From the NCBI GenBank assembly GCA_051881815.1, contig JBJEQP010000023.1:1-64000 (forward strand): a DNA stretch of 64,000 bases, read 5' to 3'. The notes under the pieces are model-generated. The model did no database searches. It was not told where the DNA came from and saw only the letters and a list, made by a program, of their open reading frames with translations. The position numbers and the translations under genes are program-made. Each line of letters starts with the position of its first letter. Positions within the stretch are counted from its first letter, which is position 1. Positions 27,801 through 34,334 of the stretch are shown here, one piece after another. This DNA is from UMGS363 sp051881815 (GTDB lineage Bacteria > Bacillota > Clostridia > Oscillospirales > Ruminococcaceae).

Positions 27801-28572
27801 GGAGGGTTTCACGTTCACGCCGAAGGATATTTACATCAGCCGAACAATAAAGGCACTCTGCGCCGCCATTTCGGACAAGACTGCGGAAACGCGCACGGAC
27901 TACAGCGTTTATCCTATGGAGAGGACAAGCGGCGACAAGGCACTTTATACGGCATTTACAAGACTTTCGCATCAGCTTTACGGTTTTAAGGTCACAGGAC
28001 TTGAAAAGCTCCTGCCGAATGAAAAATACATTCTCTGCCCTAATCATGAAAGCGACCTTGACTGTATGTGGGTATGGGCGGCGCTTTGCAAGACGGCGAA
28101 GCTTGACGAGGTTTGCGCACTTATTGCGGCGGAGCATCTGGACAAGGCTTTGCCGCGGCGAGTTTTCCGAATTTCGGGCGGTATTCCTATCGAGCGCAAG
28201 GGGGATTTTGCGCCTGCGCTTGAACGTGCGCTTGAAATTATGAGGAGCGAAAAGCGGTTTCTGCTCGTTCACCCCGAGGGCACGAGAACTCGGTCGGGAC
28301 GGCTTGGAAAATTCAAGAAGGGTGCGGCCTTGCTGTCAAAAAGGTCGGGGATAAAGGTCGTTCCCGTTTACATCGGAGGTTCGGGGCGCATCTTCCCCGT
28401 TTACAGAAATATACCTCGGCTTTTTGACGTTGAAAAGCTGAAAAAATACACTCTGACGATAGATTTCGGCGAACCTGTTGACCCGAACGGAAAAAGCACG
28501 GAGGAGATGACCGAGCTTTTGTACCGTGCCGTCGCAGAGATGAAGGAGAAACACAATGGTAATTGCAACTGA
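24868..28572 (+). CDS. NRPS-like fusion: condensation, adenylation, carrier and PlsC acyltransferase domains
   Basis: 1234 residues. A condensation-like domain (about 1-410) has the active-site variant SHLIADAW near residue 129: the catalytic His and Asp are kept, Gly is Ala. The adenylation domain (about 415-920) has IFTSGSTGKPKG (576), NIYGPAETTVW (720), YRTGDLG (804) and LTASGKTDRKAL (905). The carrier domain has its phosphopantetheine Ser in LGYDSFSAMEL (about 965). The last ~190 residues are a PlsC-type acyltransferase with NHESDLD (HX4D, about 1060), GGIPIERKG and PEGTRTRSGRLGKFKKG. By hand alignment the substrate pocket reads about D-I-T-Q-I-G-I-V-W, closest to glycine codes. This suggests an N- and O-acylated amino acid lipid; the product is inferred. 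There is no thioesterase. Confidence 0.85.
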   Translation: MEKFYLTPAQKNIDDMQRFYSGTAISVLCGAVIFEEKLDAKLLLQAALLVIKRQEALRLRFCLENGRTMQYVSSEGRNDIAFAEFRNESELRSYCEAQAHIPFSFGGEMFRMTVFTLPESVGIMLCASHLIADAWTYSVLAHDVYDIYNKISLGENADVEVQSYTAAIERRNSAKALEKQDGDLKFWVKKYAGGVSPTPVRTYRKEETNAAAERFTVKIPCEISAAVKEFCGQSGASEAVVFESVLMIYLSKINGGGKVTIGVPVLGRSGAKEKSLAGMFISTLPLTVEVGEDTAELFAHISEGHKDIFRHRDAALSDISHGLKSTARFFDVAFSFQNARTDIPARTEWFGNGSLEVPLSVHIDDRDSSGSYTLTIDFRTAVFSQRSEVELLAQRFIHILKQIVSGKAVGEISVLPDDEFDMLIRRFNATNIGFSSDKCVHEAFSELAAKMPEKTALVFRGESFTYGKLDAMSYALAAYLRSKGISRGDIVPIISRRSPYLIVSMLAVMKTGGAYMPVSPDHPSERIEFMMQSVRASLALTYGYDISEGIRLDEFDYSCVYDALPVKASPEDICYIIFTSGSTGKPKGTAITHRNVMNYCSANRFNVVGKILGEDIRSIVSVTDIVFDIFVTESILPLLNGITIYLADEEQAVSQRALGRLIEESGAQGIQTTPTKMRSYLFDDSCLGYLSRLKAIILGGEEFSSSLYVKLKKLTDAKIYNIYGPAETTVWSALTEINGDDITIGKPIANTRIYILDEDLKPVPVGIGGEIFISGSGVGKGYIGEEKLTAEKFLPDPFFDGETMYRTGDLGLIRTDGNIEFLGRKDFQIKLRGLRIELGEIENVICSFDGIENAAVVCRTDGRGEKYLAAFYSGKCDEKALRAFISGKLPSYMIPNCFARLAKMPLTASGKTDRKALPEVSLEPDEREYTAPENEAEEKLCRLAAKVLGGVKIGTTDDLFELGYDSFSAMELTALAMQEGFTFTPKDIYISRTIKALCAAISDKTAETRTDYSVYPMERTSGDKALYTAFTRLSHQLYGFKVTGLEKLLPNEKYILCPNHESDLDCMWVWAALCKTAKLDEVCALIAAEHLDKALPRRVFRISGGIPIERKGDFAPALERALEIMRSEKRFLLVHPEGTRTRSGRLGKFKKGAALLSKRSGIKVVPVYIGGSGRIFPVYRNIPRLFDVEKLKKYTLTIDFGEPVDPNGKSTEEMTELLYRAVAEMKEKHNGNCN

Positions 28573-29131
28573 CGCTGACGGCGTTCTCACGGATATGTCG
28601 GGGTTCAATTTTGTTTACGGCGAGCGTTTTTTCGGGCACAAGCCTGCCGACCCGAGCGGCTACACAACGGCGGAGATATTCGGTGAGAGCAAGCGGCGAG
28701 AATTCCTTTTCGGATTGCGGCATTTTTACGATTACTGCAGTCGGCTTTCGCCGCGCGAAAACGCTGTCGAGGTCTGCAGCAGGCTTGGCAAGGTCTACGT
28801 TATAACGGCACGGAAATTTTCCACACAGCGCACTCCGCTCGGCGCATTGAGCAGGCGTTTGTTCCGAAAATGGGCGGACAAAAACGGTTTTGATTTTGCG
28901 GACATTTTCTACTGCTCCGAGGTCGACACGCCGCCGCAGAAGCTTTCTTACTGCAGGCGAATTTCCGCCGATGTTATGATAGAGGACAATGTCAAAACGG
29001 CGCTTTATCTTGCCGAAAACGGGATAAGGGTACTGCTTTTTGATGCGCCGTACAACCAAGGCATTTCGCATGAAAACATTGTGAGGGTGTTTTCTTGGGA
29101 AGATATTTTTGATATACTGAAAAAAGGATAA
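28556..29131 (+). CDS. HAD superfamily hydrolase (5'-nucleotidase-like)
   Basis: 191 residues. HAD motif I is DADGVLTDM (about 5-13), motif II/III is near VITARKFSTQR, and motif IV is DVMIEDNVKTA. It resembles the NT5C/phosphatase branch with a small cap. Its ATG follows AAGGAGAAACACA and overlaps the end of the NRPS-acyltransferase gene by 17 bp, so the two are translationally coupled and probably act in one pathway, perhaps as a phosphatase on a lipid or nucleotide intermediate. Substrate unknown. Confidence 0.8.
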   Translation: MVIATDADGVLTDMSGFNFVYGERFFGHKPADPSGYTTAEIFGESKRREFLFGLRHFYDYCSRLSPRENAVEVCSRLGKVYVITARKFSTQRTPLGALSRRLFRKWADKNGFDFADIFYCSEVDTPPQKLSYCRRISADVMIEDNVKTALYLAENGIRVLLFDAPYNQGISHENIVRVFSWEDIFDILKKG

Positions 29132-29143
29132 AGGAGAAACACA

Positions 29144-30325
29144 ATGAAAAGTATTAAGAAAATTACAGTTTTTATGCTTGCATTTGCGATGATAATGCTT
29201 TCCGCCTGCGGAAACGATTCAGCCGAAGAGGTCACGGATACATCTTCCGAAACGACGGAAACGGTCACGATCTCGGAGGAAACTGCTGTGAGCGAAACAG
29301 CGGAAACGACAGAAAGCAAAACGGAAGAAACAACGACCGTCAGCGAAGAAACCGCCGAAAGCGAAACGGAAGAAACGACAATTGATTATGCATTTGAATA
29401 TTTTCATCAGATAACGCCCGACAATGTCAGCACTCCCGAGGTTTTCAAGGGTGCGCCCGAGGTTTGCGACATTGACGCTGTTATGGCTTCGCGCCGTGAT
29501 GATATGGTGAAATACGCTGATCCCTATCCCACCGACCGAACTTTCAATGAGGAAACGAATTCGTTCGATTACACCTATGTAAATGCTGTCGAATACGCCG
29601 AAACGCACTACGGCTATTCATTTGACAACGCTTCGCCCGTGCTTTCTTATGTAAAGGACGATTTCGACTTTGACGGCAAGGACGAATACTATCTTTGTAT
29701 GGTGGAATATCTGAATACAAAGCGTGACACTTACGAGGACTCTTCTGTTGACGAAATGGGAAACCATATTGCGCAATATGACGTATCTTCGCTTTTCTCG
29801 GTTTACTATATTGAGGACAGCGGCGAATATCAGCTTTCTCTCGGCAAGCTGCTTGACCTTGAAGCGCCCGAAAATCCGACTGAACCGTACACCGTCAGCG
29901 AGGATAATATGTTGTTTGAGGTTTTATGCGGCTATATTCATCTTATGCCGCCGCAGATAATCGACTATGGCGACAGCAAGCAGCTTTTCTGGGATCGGGC
30001 TATCTCCTACCCTATGGATTACGGCGCCGATCTTTTCTGGGGCAGCAAGCACCTTTCCATCGAATACTCCGAGCCGAATGAAAAGCTCCGAGGTTTCTGT
30101 GATTATTACTGCATTGAATGCGGTGTTACCGCCGAGCAGGAGGCTGACTTCTATTTAAGCGGCGGCGTACCCGAAAACTCCGACATAAATTATCCTGACG
30201 AGAACAACTACATAGTATGGAACGGAAGCGAATATGTTCACAGCTGCATTGCTTATGATAGGGAGAGCGGAACTTCAGAATTCACGGTAAAGGATGAAAT
30301 AATGCCTTGGGACGTTCGGGAATAA
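29144..30325 (+). CDS. Large hypothetical lipoprotein with Glu/Thr-rich linker
   Basis: 393 residues. Signal and lipobox (MIMLSACGN) are followed by about 65 residues of low-complexity Glu/Thr/Ser repeats (ETTETVTISEETAVSETAET and similar). A folded domain of about 300 residues follows, rich in Tyr, Asp and Phe (for example VKDDFDFDGKDEYYLCMVEY). That last segment looks like the D-x-D-x-D/E metal-binding pattern of FG-GAP-like proteins, but this is weak. It lies 12 bp after the HAD gene and is probably the third gene of the operon. Domain family not recognised. Confidence 0.75.
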   Translation: MKSIKKITVFMLAFAMIMLSACGNDSAEEVTDTSSETTETVTISEETAVSETAETTESKTEETTTVSEETAESETEETTIDYAFEYFHQITPDNVSTPEVFKGAPEVCDIDAVMASRRDDMVKYADPYPTDRTFNEETNSFDYTYVNAVEYAETHYGYSFDNASPVLSYVKDDFDFDGKDEYYLCMVEYLNTKRDTYEDSSVDEMGNHIAQYDVSSLFSVYYIEDSGEYQLSLGKLLDLEAPENPTEPYTVSEDNMLFEVLCGYIHLMPPQIIDYGDSKQLFWDRAISYPMDYGADLFWGSKHLSIEYSEPNEKLRGFCDYYCIECGVTAEQEADFYLSGGVPENSDINYPDENNYIVWNGSEYVHSCIAYDRESGTSEFTVKDEIMPWDVRE

Positions 30326-30362
30326 CAAATTTTTACAGAATGGCTACAAAACGGTACTTTTC

Positions 30363-30391
30363 TTGACAATGCGTTTTCGGTAATGTATAAT
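30363..30391 (+). promoter_or_regulatory. Sigma-A promoter upstream of the second lipoprotein
   Basis: TTGACA (30363-30368) and TATAAT (30386-30391) with a 17-bp spacer. The resulting leader of about 140 nt contains the long hairpin at 30411-30509. Confidence 0.85.
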
Positions 30392-30410
30392 GTTGAACAC
30401 AGGCAGAAAT

Positions 30411-30509
30411 ACTAATCTTTAATCAAAGTGTAGACAAAAAATCTGCACAAAATCCATATATGCGAGCTTTTGTTTGATTTTTTGTACACTTTGAGTTTAA
30501 AGATTGGTA
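30411..30509 (+). promoter_or_regulatory. Long leader hairpin before the second lipoprotein
   Basis: Arms of about 33 nt: 30411-30443 (ACTAATCTTTAATCAAAGTG...) pair with 30476-30509 (...CACTTTGAGTTTAAAGATTGGT) with only small bulges, around a 32-nt loop. It lies between promoter and start codon. It could be an attenuator, a processing site, or a small inserted repeat; it has no T-run, so it is not a simple terminator. Confidence 0.65.
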
Positions 30510-30538
30510 TAAAGCGACATAACGAAAGGATGATACTT

Positions 30539-31279
30539 ATGAAAAAGATTATTGCAATGATAGGTGCTGTGTGCCTTATACTGACGTCCTGCTCCGCAGT
30601 AAATGACAAGCCTGCGGAAAGCACGGGAGAAGCAAACGTTACAACCGCTGCCGAAGAAACCGTTTCCGAAAATAAACAGACCGAAGCTGAAACTGCCGCA
30701 GCTTCCGAAGCTGCCGAAACGTCCGAAACAACAGAAGCATCGGAAGAACCCGATGACGCTCCTGATGAGGACGCTGACGGAACGGTCTTTGATACACTTT
30801 TGGAAGACCAGCTGTTCTATGCAAAACAGCTCATGGGTGCGCTCGACTACATCGACCGGATCGGCGGAGGAAATATCCCGAAGGACGAGGAAACCACCGT
30901 TGAGATCGACGGAAGACAGTATCAGCGTGTTCAGGCACAGTTCGGGAACACACTTGACCTTGACAGCTTTTTGCACGAGAATCTGACCGAAAATCTTATC
31001 CAAAGCCGTTATTCGGGAATTTTAGGCGGTGACGAACCCTACTACATTGACGTTGACGGACAGCTTTACGGATATGTTACGGCAAAGGGCTGCGGATATA
31101 TTTGGATAATGGAGAACGAGGAGCCTGTTGTTGAGATAACCGAATCGGCAGACGAACATTACACAGCGGCTGCGAAGTTCGATAACTACGGCGGAGAGGA
31201 CGAAATGGAGCTTCATATCGTTTTTGAAGACGGACTTTGGAAGATCGATTCCATTTCATACGATGGAATGACGTTCTGA
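30539..31279 (+). CDS. Hypothetical lipoprotein with Ala/Glu/Thr-rich linker
   Basis: 246 residues. Signal and lipobox (LILTSCSA), a low-complexity Glu/Thr/Ala linker to about residue 85 (EAETAAASEAAETSETTEAS and similar), then a folded domain of about 160 residues with no family that I recognise; VEIDGRQYQRVQAQFGN and WKIDSISYDGM look like a small extracellular beta-rich fold. GAAAGGATGATACTT precedes the ATG. Same architecture as the upstream lipoprotein but with its own promoter. Confidence 0.75.
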   Translation: MKKIIAMIGAVCLILTSCSAVNDKPAESTGEANVTTAAEETVSENKQTEAETAAASEAAETSETTEASEEPDDAPDEDADGTVFDTLLEDQLFYAKQLMGALDYIDRIGGGNIPKDEETTVEIDGRQYQRVQAQFGNTLDLDSFLHENLTENLIQSRYSGILGGDEPYYIDVDGQLYGYVTAKGCGYIWIMENEEPVVEITESADEHYTAAAKFDNYGGEDEMELHIVFEDGLWKIDSISYDGMTF

Positions 31280-31286
31280 TACCAAA

Positions 31287-31362
31287 AAGCGCAATTCACA
31301 ATCAAATGGTAAAACGGATATGAGAAATCAAGCCGTTAAAACCGTTAATGTGAATTGCGCTT
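31287..31362 (+). repeat. Structured repeat core, copy E
   Basis: Only the core of the A-D element is present, 8 bp after the lipoprotein stop. AAGCGCAATTCACA pairs with TGTGAATTGCGCTT, GGT with ACC, and AACGG with CCGTT, around the conserved TGAGAAATCA loop. The changed bases in each stem change together, which argues for an RNA structure. Confidence 0.8.
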
Positions 31363-31402
31363 ATTCTTTATTCCAAAAGTAGACTATCCTCGTAGGGGCG
31401 GA

Positions 31403-31489
31403 TTCCATCTCTTCGATGAAAACGCGGACATTCTCACCGACGCACAGATAAAGGCTATTGAGCTTGTTCTTGAATATGATTACAGCTGA
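31403..31489 (+). pseudogene. C-terminal remnant, paralogue 1
   Basis: An in-frame stretch ending FDENADILTDAQIKAIELVL EYDYS then TGA, with no start codon upstream and joined to GTAGGGGCGG repeat sequence. It faces a related remnant on the opposite strand (31564-31632) across one terminator. Family not recognised; only the last ~28 codons remain. Confidence 0.55.
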
Positions 31490-31510
31490 TAAAGATTTTA
31501 GGCAAAGCAA

Positions 31511-31556
31511 CGCCCCATCTGCACTTGGATAATGGTGCAGACGGGGCGATTTTTTT
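31511..31556 (+). terminator. Strong terminator between two gene remnants
   Basis: CGCCCCATCTGCAC (31511-31524) pairs with GTGCAGACGGGGCG (31535-31548) with one mismatch, followed by ATTTTTTT on the plus strand. Confidence 0.85.
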
Positions 31557-31563
31557 GTATTTT

Positions 31564-31632
31564 TTATTTTCCGAGATCGTGTTCAAGAACGATTTCGATC
31601 GCTTTGAGCTGTGCGTCTGTCAATGTAATGAA
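31564..31632 (-). pseudogene. C-terminal remnant, paralogue 2
   Basis: Minus-strand reading gives NFITLTDAQLKAIEIVLEHD LGK then TAA, clearly related to the plus-strand remnant at 31403-31489 (LTDAQ-KAIE-VLE-D). No start codon or upstream domain remains; AT-rich sequence with direct repeats replaces it. Confidence 0.55.
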
Positions 31633-31659
31633 GTTGGAATTCTGTCTTGAGGTGAATAA

Positions 31660-31733
31660 ATTGCAACAAACACAAGATTATATTGCAATAAACACAAGAA
31701 AACATTGACAATTAGCGCTTAATACTATATAAT
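31660..31733 (+). promoter_or_regulatory. Promoter preceded by two 18-bp direct repeats
   Basis: TTGACA (31705-31710) and TATAAT (31728-31733) are 17 bp apart. Upstream lie ATTGCAACAAACACAAGA (31660) and ATTGCAATAAACACAAGA (31682), spaced 22 bp, two helix turns, as expected for an activator or repressor bound on one DNA face. The downstream gene is at 31968. Confidence 0.7.
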
Positions 31734-31967
31734 AAAAAAGAAAAATACGGAAATTTTGCAGTTCTATGTGCAGGAAACTATTAAAGAAGCATTGAGGTGG
31801 TATCATCATATGATTTAATAACCGGGTCTGACGATGTGACAGGCTAATATTTTTTTGTTAATCAAAGTAATTTTTATAGAAAATATTATTGATTTTGTAA
31901 CACATACAATTTTTCCAGTTCATATTATGGTGAATCATAGAAAAAAATGAATAGTGGGGGTATTATT

Positions 31968-32348
31968 ATGGTTAAAACAAAAACACACCAAAAACATATC
32001 AAGTATGCAATACATATCAAGTATGTTATACTATTTTTATTCTCAATCGGAATACTGGCATGTAATTTCACATCAATCAAAGTAAATGCATTAGATTTGC
32101 CATCTGAAGCTGAATTTCAATATATGATGTCGCAATTGCGTCAACAATTTGTTGATGGTGAATACTGGGTAGATTGTGATGTTGATGAATCAAAAATCAG
32201 AATTACAGATCCTCATCTGGTAGCAGGAACACTGAATACTGCACTTGCATCTGTTCCGTATCCATGTAATGAAAGTAACTGCGGTACATATTATTATGAT
32301 AATGTTAAATATTCATCTCAATGTATGGGATATGCTGATTTAATTTAA
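31968..32348 (+). CDS. Small secreted protein, probably truncated
   Basis: 126 residues with a membrane/signal segment (YVILFLFSIGILACNFTSI) and a mature part with several Cys (PYPCNESNCGTYYYDN). It ends at SSQCMGYADLI, a sequence that in secreted Cys-protease-like proteins normally leads into a longer domain, so a premature stop or deletion is likely. Base composition is much more AT-rich than the host genes to its left, suggesting foreign origin. GGGGG precedes the ATG at 31968. Function not assigned. Confidence 0.55.
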   Translation: MVKTKTHQKHIKYAIHIKYVILFLFSIGILACNFTSIKVNALDLPSEAEFQYMMSQLRQQFVDGEYWVDCDVDESKIRITDPHLVAGTLNTALASVPYPCNESNCGTYYYDNVKYSSQCMGYADLI

Positions 32349-32410
32349 TATCAATCCTACACATAGCTGTTTTTCAATAAAAAATACATATTTTTAAAGT
32401 CAACATAAAA

Positions 32411-32432
32411 ACCGCCCCGAACCCGAGGCGGT
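32411..32432 (-). terminator. Terminator at the left end of the prophage genes
   Basis: ACCGCC / GGCGGT stem with a 10-nt loop, followed on the minus strand by TTTTTATG. It lies just past the stop of the interrupted frame 32441-32752. Bases 32349-32410 hold nothing else that I can see. Confidence 0.75.
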
Positions 32433-32440
32433 ATCATATA

Positions 32441-32752
32441 TCAATCTTTAATATCAAATTTCGCAAAAGCCTCGGATCCTACTAAATCTATGAATACCGG
32501 ATCATCGTCATCAATATCCCAACGCTCTATATCTACCCAGTATTCAGTTACATCCCATTCATTTTCTTTAAAGCTATTTTTCCTTGCGCAACTCCGAAAC
32601 TTGCTTAACTCTTTAAGCGCAGCGTCCTTATCTTCGGTACGGAAGATTTCTTCGATGCAGATGTTTGTACAGCCTCTTTCAAGTTCATAGTCAACAGTAC
32701 ATCCTTCGGTATATTCGAAGCTCTTATCTTTTATAGTTGTACTGTATTTTTT
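32441..32752 (-). pseudogene. Nonsense-interrupted coding remnant after the Xre-type regulator
   Basis: A 103-codon open frame without ATG, GTG or TTG near its beginning: it starts right after the TAA that ends the regulator and is in the same frame. The translation (KKYSTTIKDKSFEYTEGCTV ...) is protein-like, acidic and ends VGSEAFAKFDIKD. GAGGAAAAAACT precedes the ATG of MEKEIFI, which is followed at once by the TAA, so the original gene probably began MEKEIFI and continued through this codon. Function not recognised. Confidence 0.6.
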
Positions 32753-32980
32753 TTAAATGAAAATTTCTTTCTCCATAGTTTTTTCCTCCTCGAAAAGATC
32801 TTCTATTCGGCATCCACAAGCCTTAGCTATTGAATTAGCTGAAGCCAGCGTCATATTTTCAATGCTCAATCGGCCTTTCTCGTATCTGCTTATATTTTCT
32901 TGCGCGATCCCGGAAAGTTCCGCAAGCTTCGACTGTTTAAGCCCTGCCGCCTGCCTTAATTCTCTGATTCTGCACTTCAT
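32753..32980 (-). CDS. Small Xre-type helix-turn-helix regulator
   Basis: 75 residues, essentially one HTH domain: MKCRIRELRQAAGLKQSKLA then ELSGIAQENISRYEKGRLSI. GAAGGAGGAATCATTA precedes the ATG at 32980. Its promoter and two matching palindromes lie just upstream (33012-33080), so it very likely represses itself. It sits at the late-gene end of the prophage beside the holin. This is not the usual place of a lysogeny repressor, so it is more likely an accessory regulator or part of a small moron. Confidence 0.85.
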   Translation of the reverse strand: MKCRIRELRQAAGLKQSKLAELSGIAQENISRYEKGRLSIENMTLASANSIAKACGCRIEDLFEEEKTMEKEIFI

Positions 32981-33011
32981 TAATGATTCCTCCTTCACTT
33001 TCTTTAATCAT

Positions 33012-33080
33012 ATTATATGATAATATTGTCATAATGTCAACACCTTTGATACAAATTATGATAATATTATCATAATTTGT
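33012..33080 (-). promoter_or_regulatory. Promoter and palindromic operators of the Xre-type regulator
   Basis: Minus-strand TTGACA (33035-33040), 17 bp, TATAAT (33012-33017). The spacer contains the palindrome ATGATAATATTGTCAT (33017-33032). A perfect 30-bp palindrome lies at 33051-33080 with the same centre ATGATAATATTATCAT. Binding at the first site would cover the promoter. Confidence 0.85.
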
Positions 33081-33120
33081 ATATATGCACAAAAAATCTA
33101 TTGTAATTTATGCAAAATAC

Positions 33121-33145
33121 AAACCGCCCCGAAAATCGAGGCGGT
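33121..33145 (-). terminator. Terminator after the holin gene
   Basis: AACCGCC / GGCGGTT stem with an additional CG pair and AAAAT loop. It ends the prophage late operon 10 bp beyond the holin stop and is similar in sequence to the hairpin at 32411-32432. Confidence 0.75.
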
Positions 33146-33154
33146 TTAAAAATT

Positions 33155-33595
33155 TCATTCACTTCCCCCGTTATCCCCCTTATCCCTCAAAGCCTGCAAA
33201 GCCTTTTTGAGAAACTGTGGATAAGGCACTCCCATAAGTCCAACATTTTCAAGCAACGAAATTCCCTCGTTGCCAATGAAGAACAGTATAACCGCCGTAC
33301 GAACATAATTCGTACCCATAGCATCATCAAGCAGAACCGCAAGCCATACGATAAGTATTATAACACCTTTCTTGCAAAGCCCCTTGAACCCTGCCTTCGA
33401 TGAAAGCGTTCCGTCATCGGTCTTGTTCGACCTGTGCCAGATCAGAGCGACCAGCACACCCGTGACATAATCTGCGACCATCATTCCGATAAGTACCGTT
33501 AATGCAGCGTCCCAACCCCCGAGAGCGTTTGCAATGAAGCTTCCTGCCGCCGCAATAAAGCCGAGAACTGCATTTTTTATTGTTACTGCGTCCAT
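33155..33595 (-). CDS. Phage holin (holin_4_1 / toxin secretion type)
   Basis: 146 residues with about three membrane segments (AALTVLIGMMVADYVTGVLVAL and ILIVWLAVLLDD regions) and the motif DYVTGVL plus GFKGLCKKG, typical of the TIGR01593/PF05105 holins. It permeabilises the membrane so that the endolysin can reach the wall. It lies 3 bp downstream of the endolysin gene and is the last gene of the late operon. Confidence 0.92.
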   Translation of the reverse strand: MDAVTIKNAVLGFIAAAGSFIANALGGWDAALTVLIGMMVADYVTGVLVALIWHRSNKTDDGTLSSKAGFKGLCKKGVIILIVWLAVLLDDAMGTNYVRTAVILFFIGNEGISLLENVGLMGVPYPQFLKKALQALRDKGDNGGSE

Positions 33596-33597
33596 TT

Positions 33598-34332
33598 TTA
33601 TCCCTCCTTCGTAATAACCGTCATTCCAAGCTTTGAACAGGTTTCCGCAATAGAAGCTGCCTTTTCATAACAGCAGCCGCCGATATTCGCCATCACAGCG
33701 TAAGTAACAGCCTTTTTCCACCCGTTAAGCCCTGCCTTTTTGATAATTTTCGGTAAATCCTTATAGCAGTATGAAACGTCCACCGCTCCCGAAACGCCCT
33801 TAACAACACCTTTCCATGTGTACTGCCACATTCCGTAGACCGTGCAGTATGTAGGCTTGATGTTCTCTACACGAGCAACCCAGCAGGAGTATTTTTGCTG
33901 TATCTCTGCCGTGATGTTAGTTTTGAAAAATCCGTCAAAGCTGTACACTCCTGCAAAATATCCTGCCTTTTCCATTACTCTGCAGAAAGCTTCAACCATT
34001 GCTGTGCAGACAGTTTTGCCGAGTGCAACGTGTTTTTCTTCCTCAATGTCATAGTAAACAGGCAGTTCAAACTGCTTGTCCTTTATAGCTTCAAGGAAAA
34101 CCGCCGCTTCAACCTTGGCTTCGGCAGCCGATGACGCATAAGAGTACCAGTAAGCACCCACGTTCAGCCCTGCAGCTTTAGCATTGGTGTAGTATGTTTC
34201 AAAGGTGTAGTCTTTCTGCGAAATATACCGACCATAACCGGCACGGATTATAACCCCCGAAATGCCGTCAGCCTTGACCTTGTTGAAGTCGATAACGCCG
34301 TTGTGCTTGGAAATATCAATGATCTTTACCAT
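33598..34332 (-). CDS. Phage endolysin, GH25 lysozyme
   Basis: 244 residues. GH25 muramidase domain at about 1-195: IIDISKHNGVIDFNKV with the catalytic Asp near the start, IIRAGYGRYISQKDYTF, and the DxE pair in VYYDIEEEK; Gln/Trp-rich YGMWQYTW closes it. The last ~45 residues may be a wall-binding tail. It cleaves peptidoglycan for host lysis. ATG 34332 is preferred over GTG 34338 because GGGAGGGC needs the spacing. Confidence 0.93.
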   Translation of the reverse strand: MVKIIDISKHNGVIDFNKVKADGISGVIIRAGYGRYISQKDYTFETYYTNAKAAGLNVGAYWYSYASSAAEAKVEAAVFLEAIKDKQFELPVYYDIEEEKHVALGKTVCTAMVEAFCRVMEKAGYFAGVYSFDGFFKTNITAEIQQKYSCWVARVENIKPTYCTVYGMWQYTWKGVVKGVSGAVDVSYCYKDLPKIIKKAGLNGWKKAVTYAVMANIGGCCYEKAASIAETCSKLGMTVITKEG

Positions 34333-34334
34333 GC

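Noticed and set aside
27406..28272. 288-aa minus-strand frame opposite the PlsC part of the NRPS fusion
   Set aside because: Arg/Lys-rich antisense shadow; all conserved motifs lie on the plus strand.
31660..31699. Two direct repeats considered as a mini CRISPR array
   Set aside because: Only two units, 4-bp spacer, located just upstream of a -35 box and no cas genes; better explained as regulator sites.
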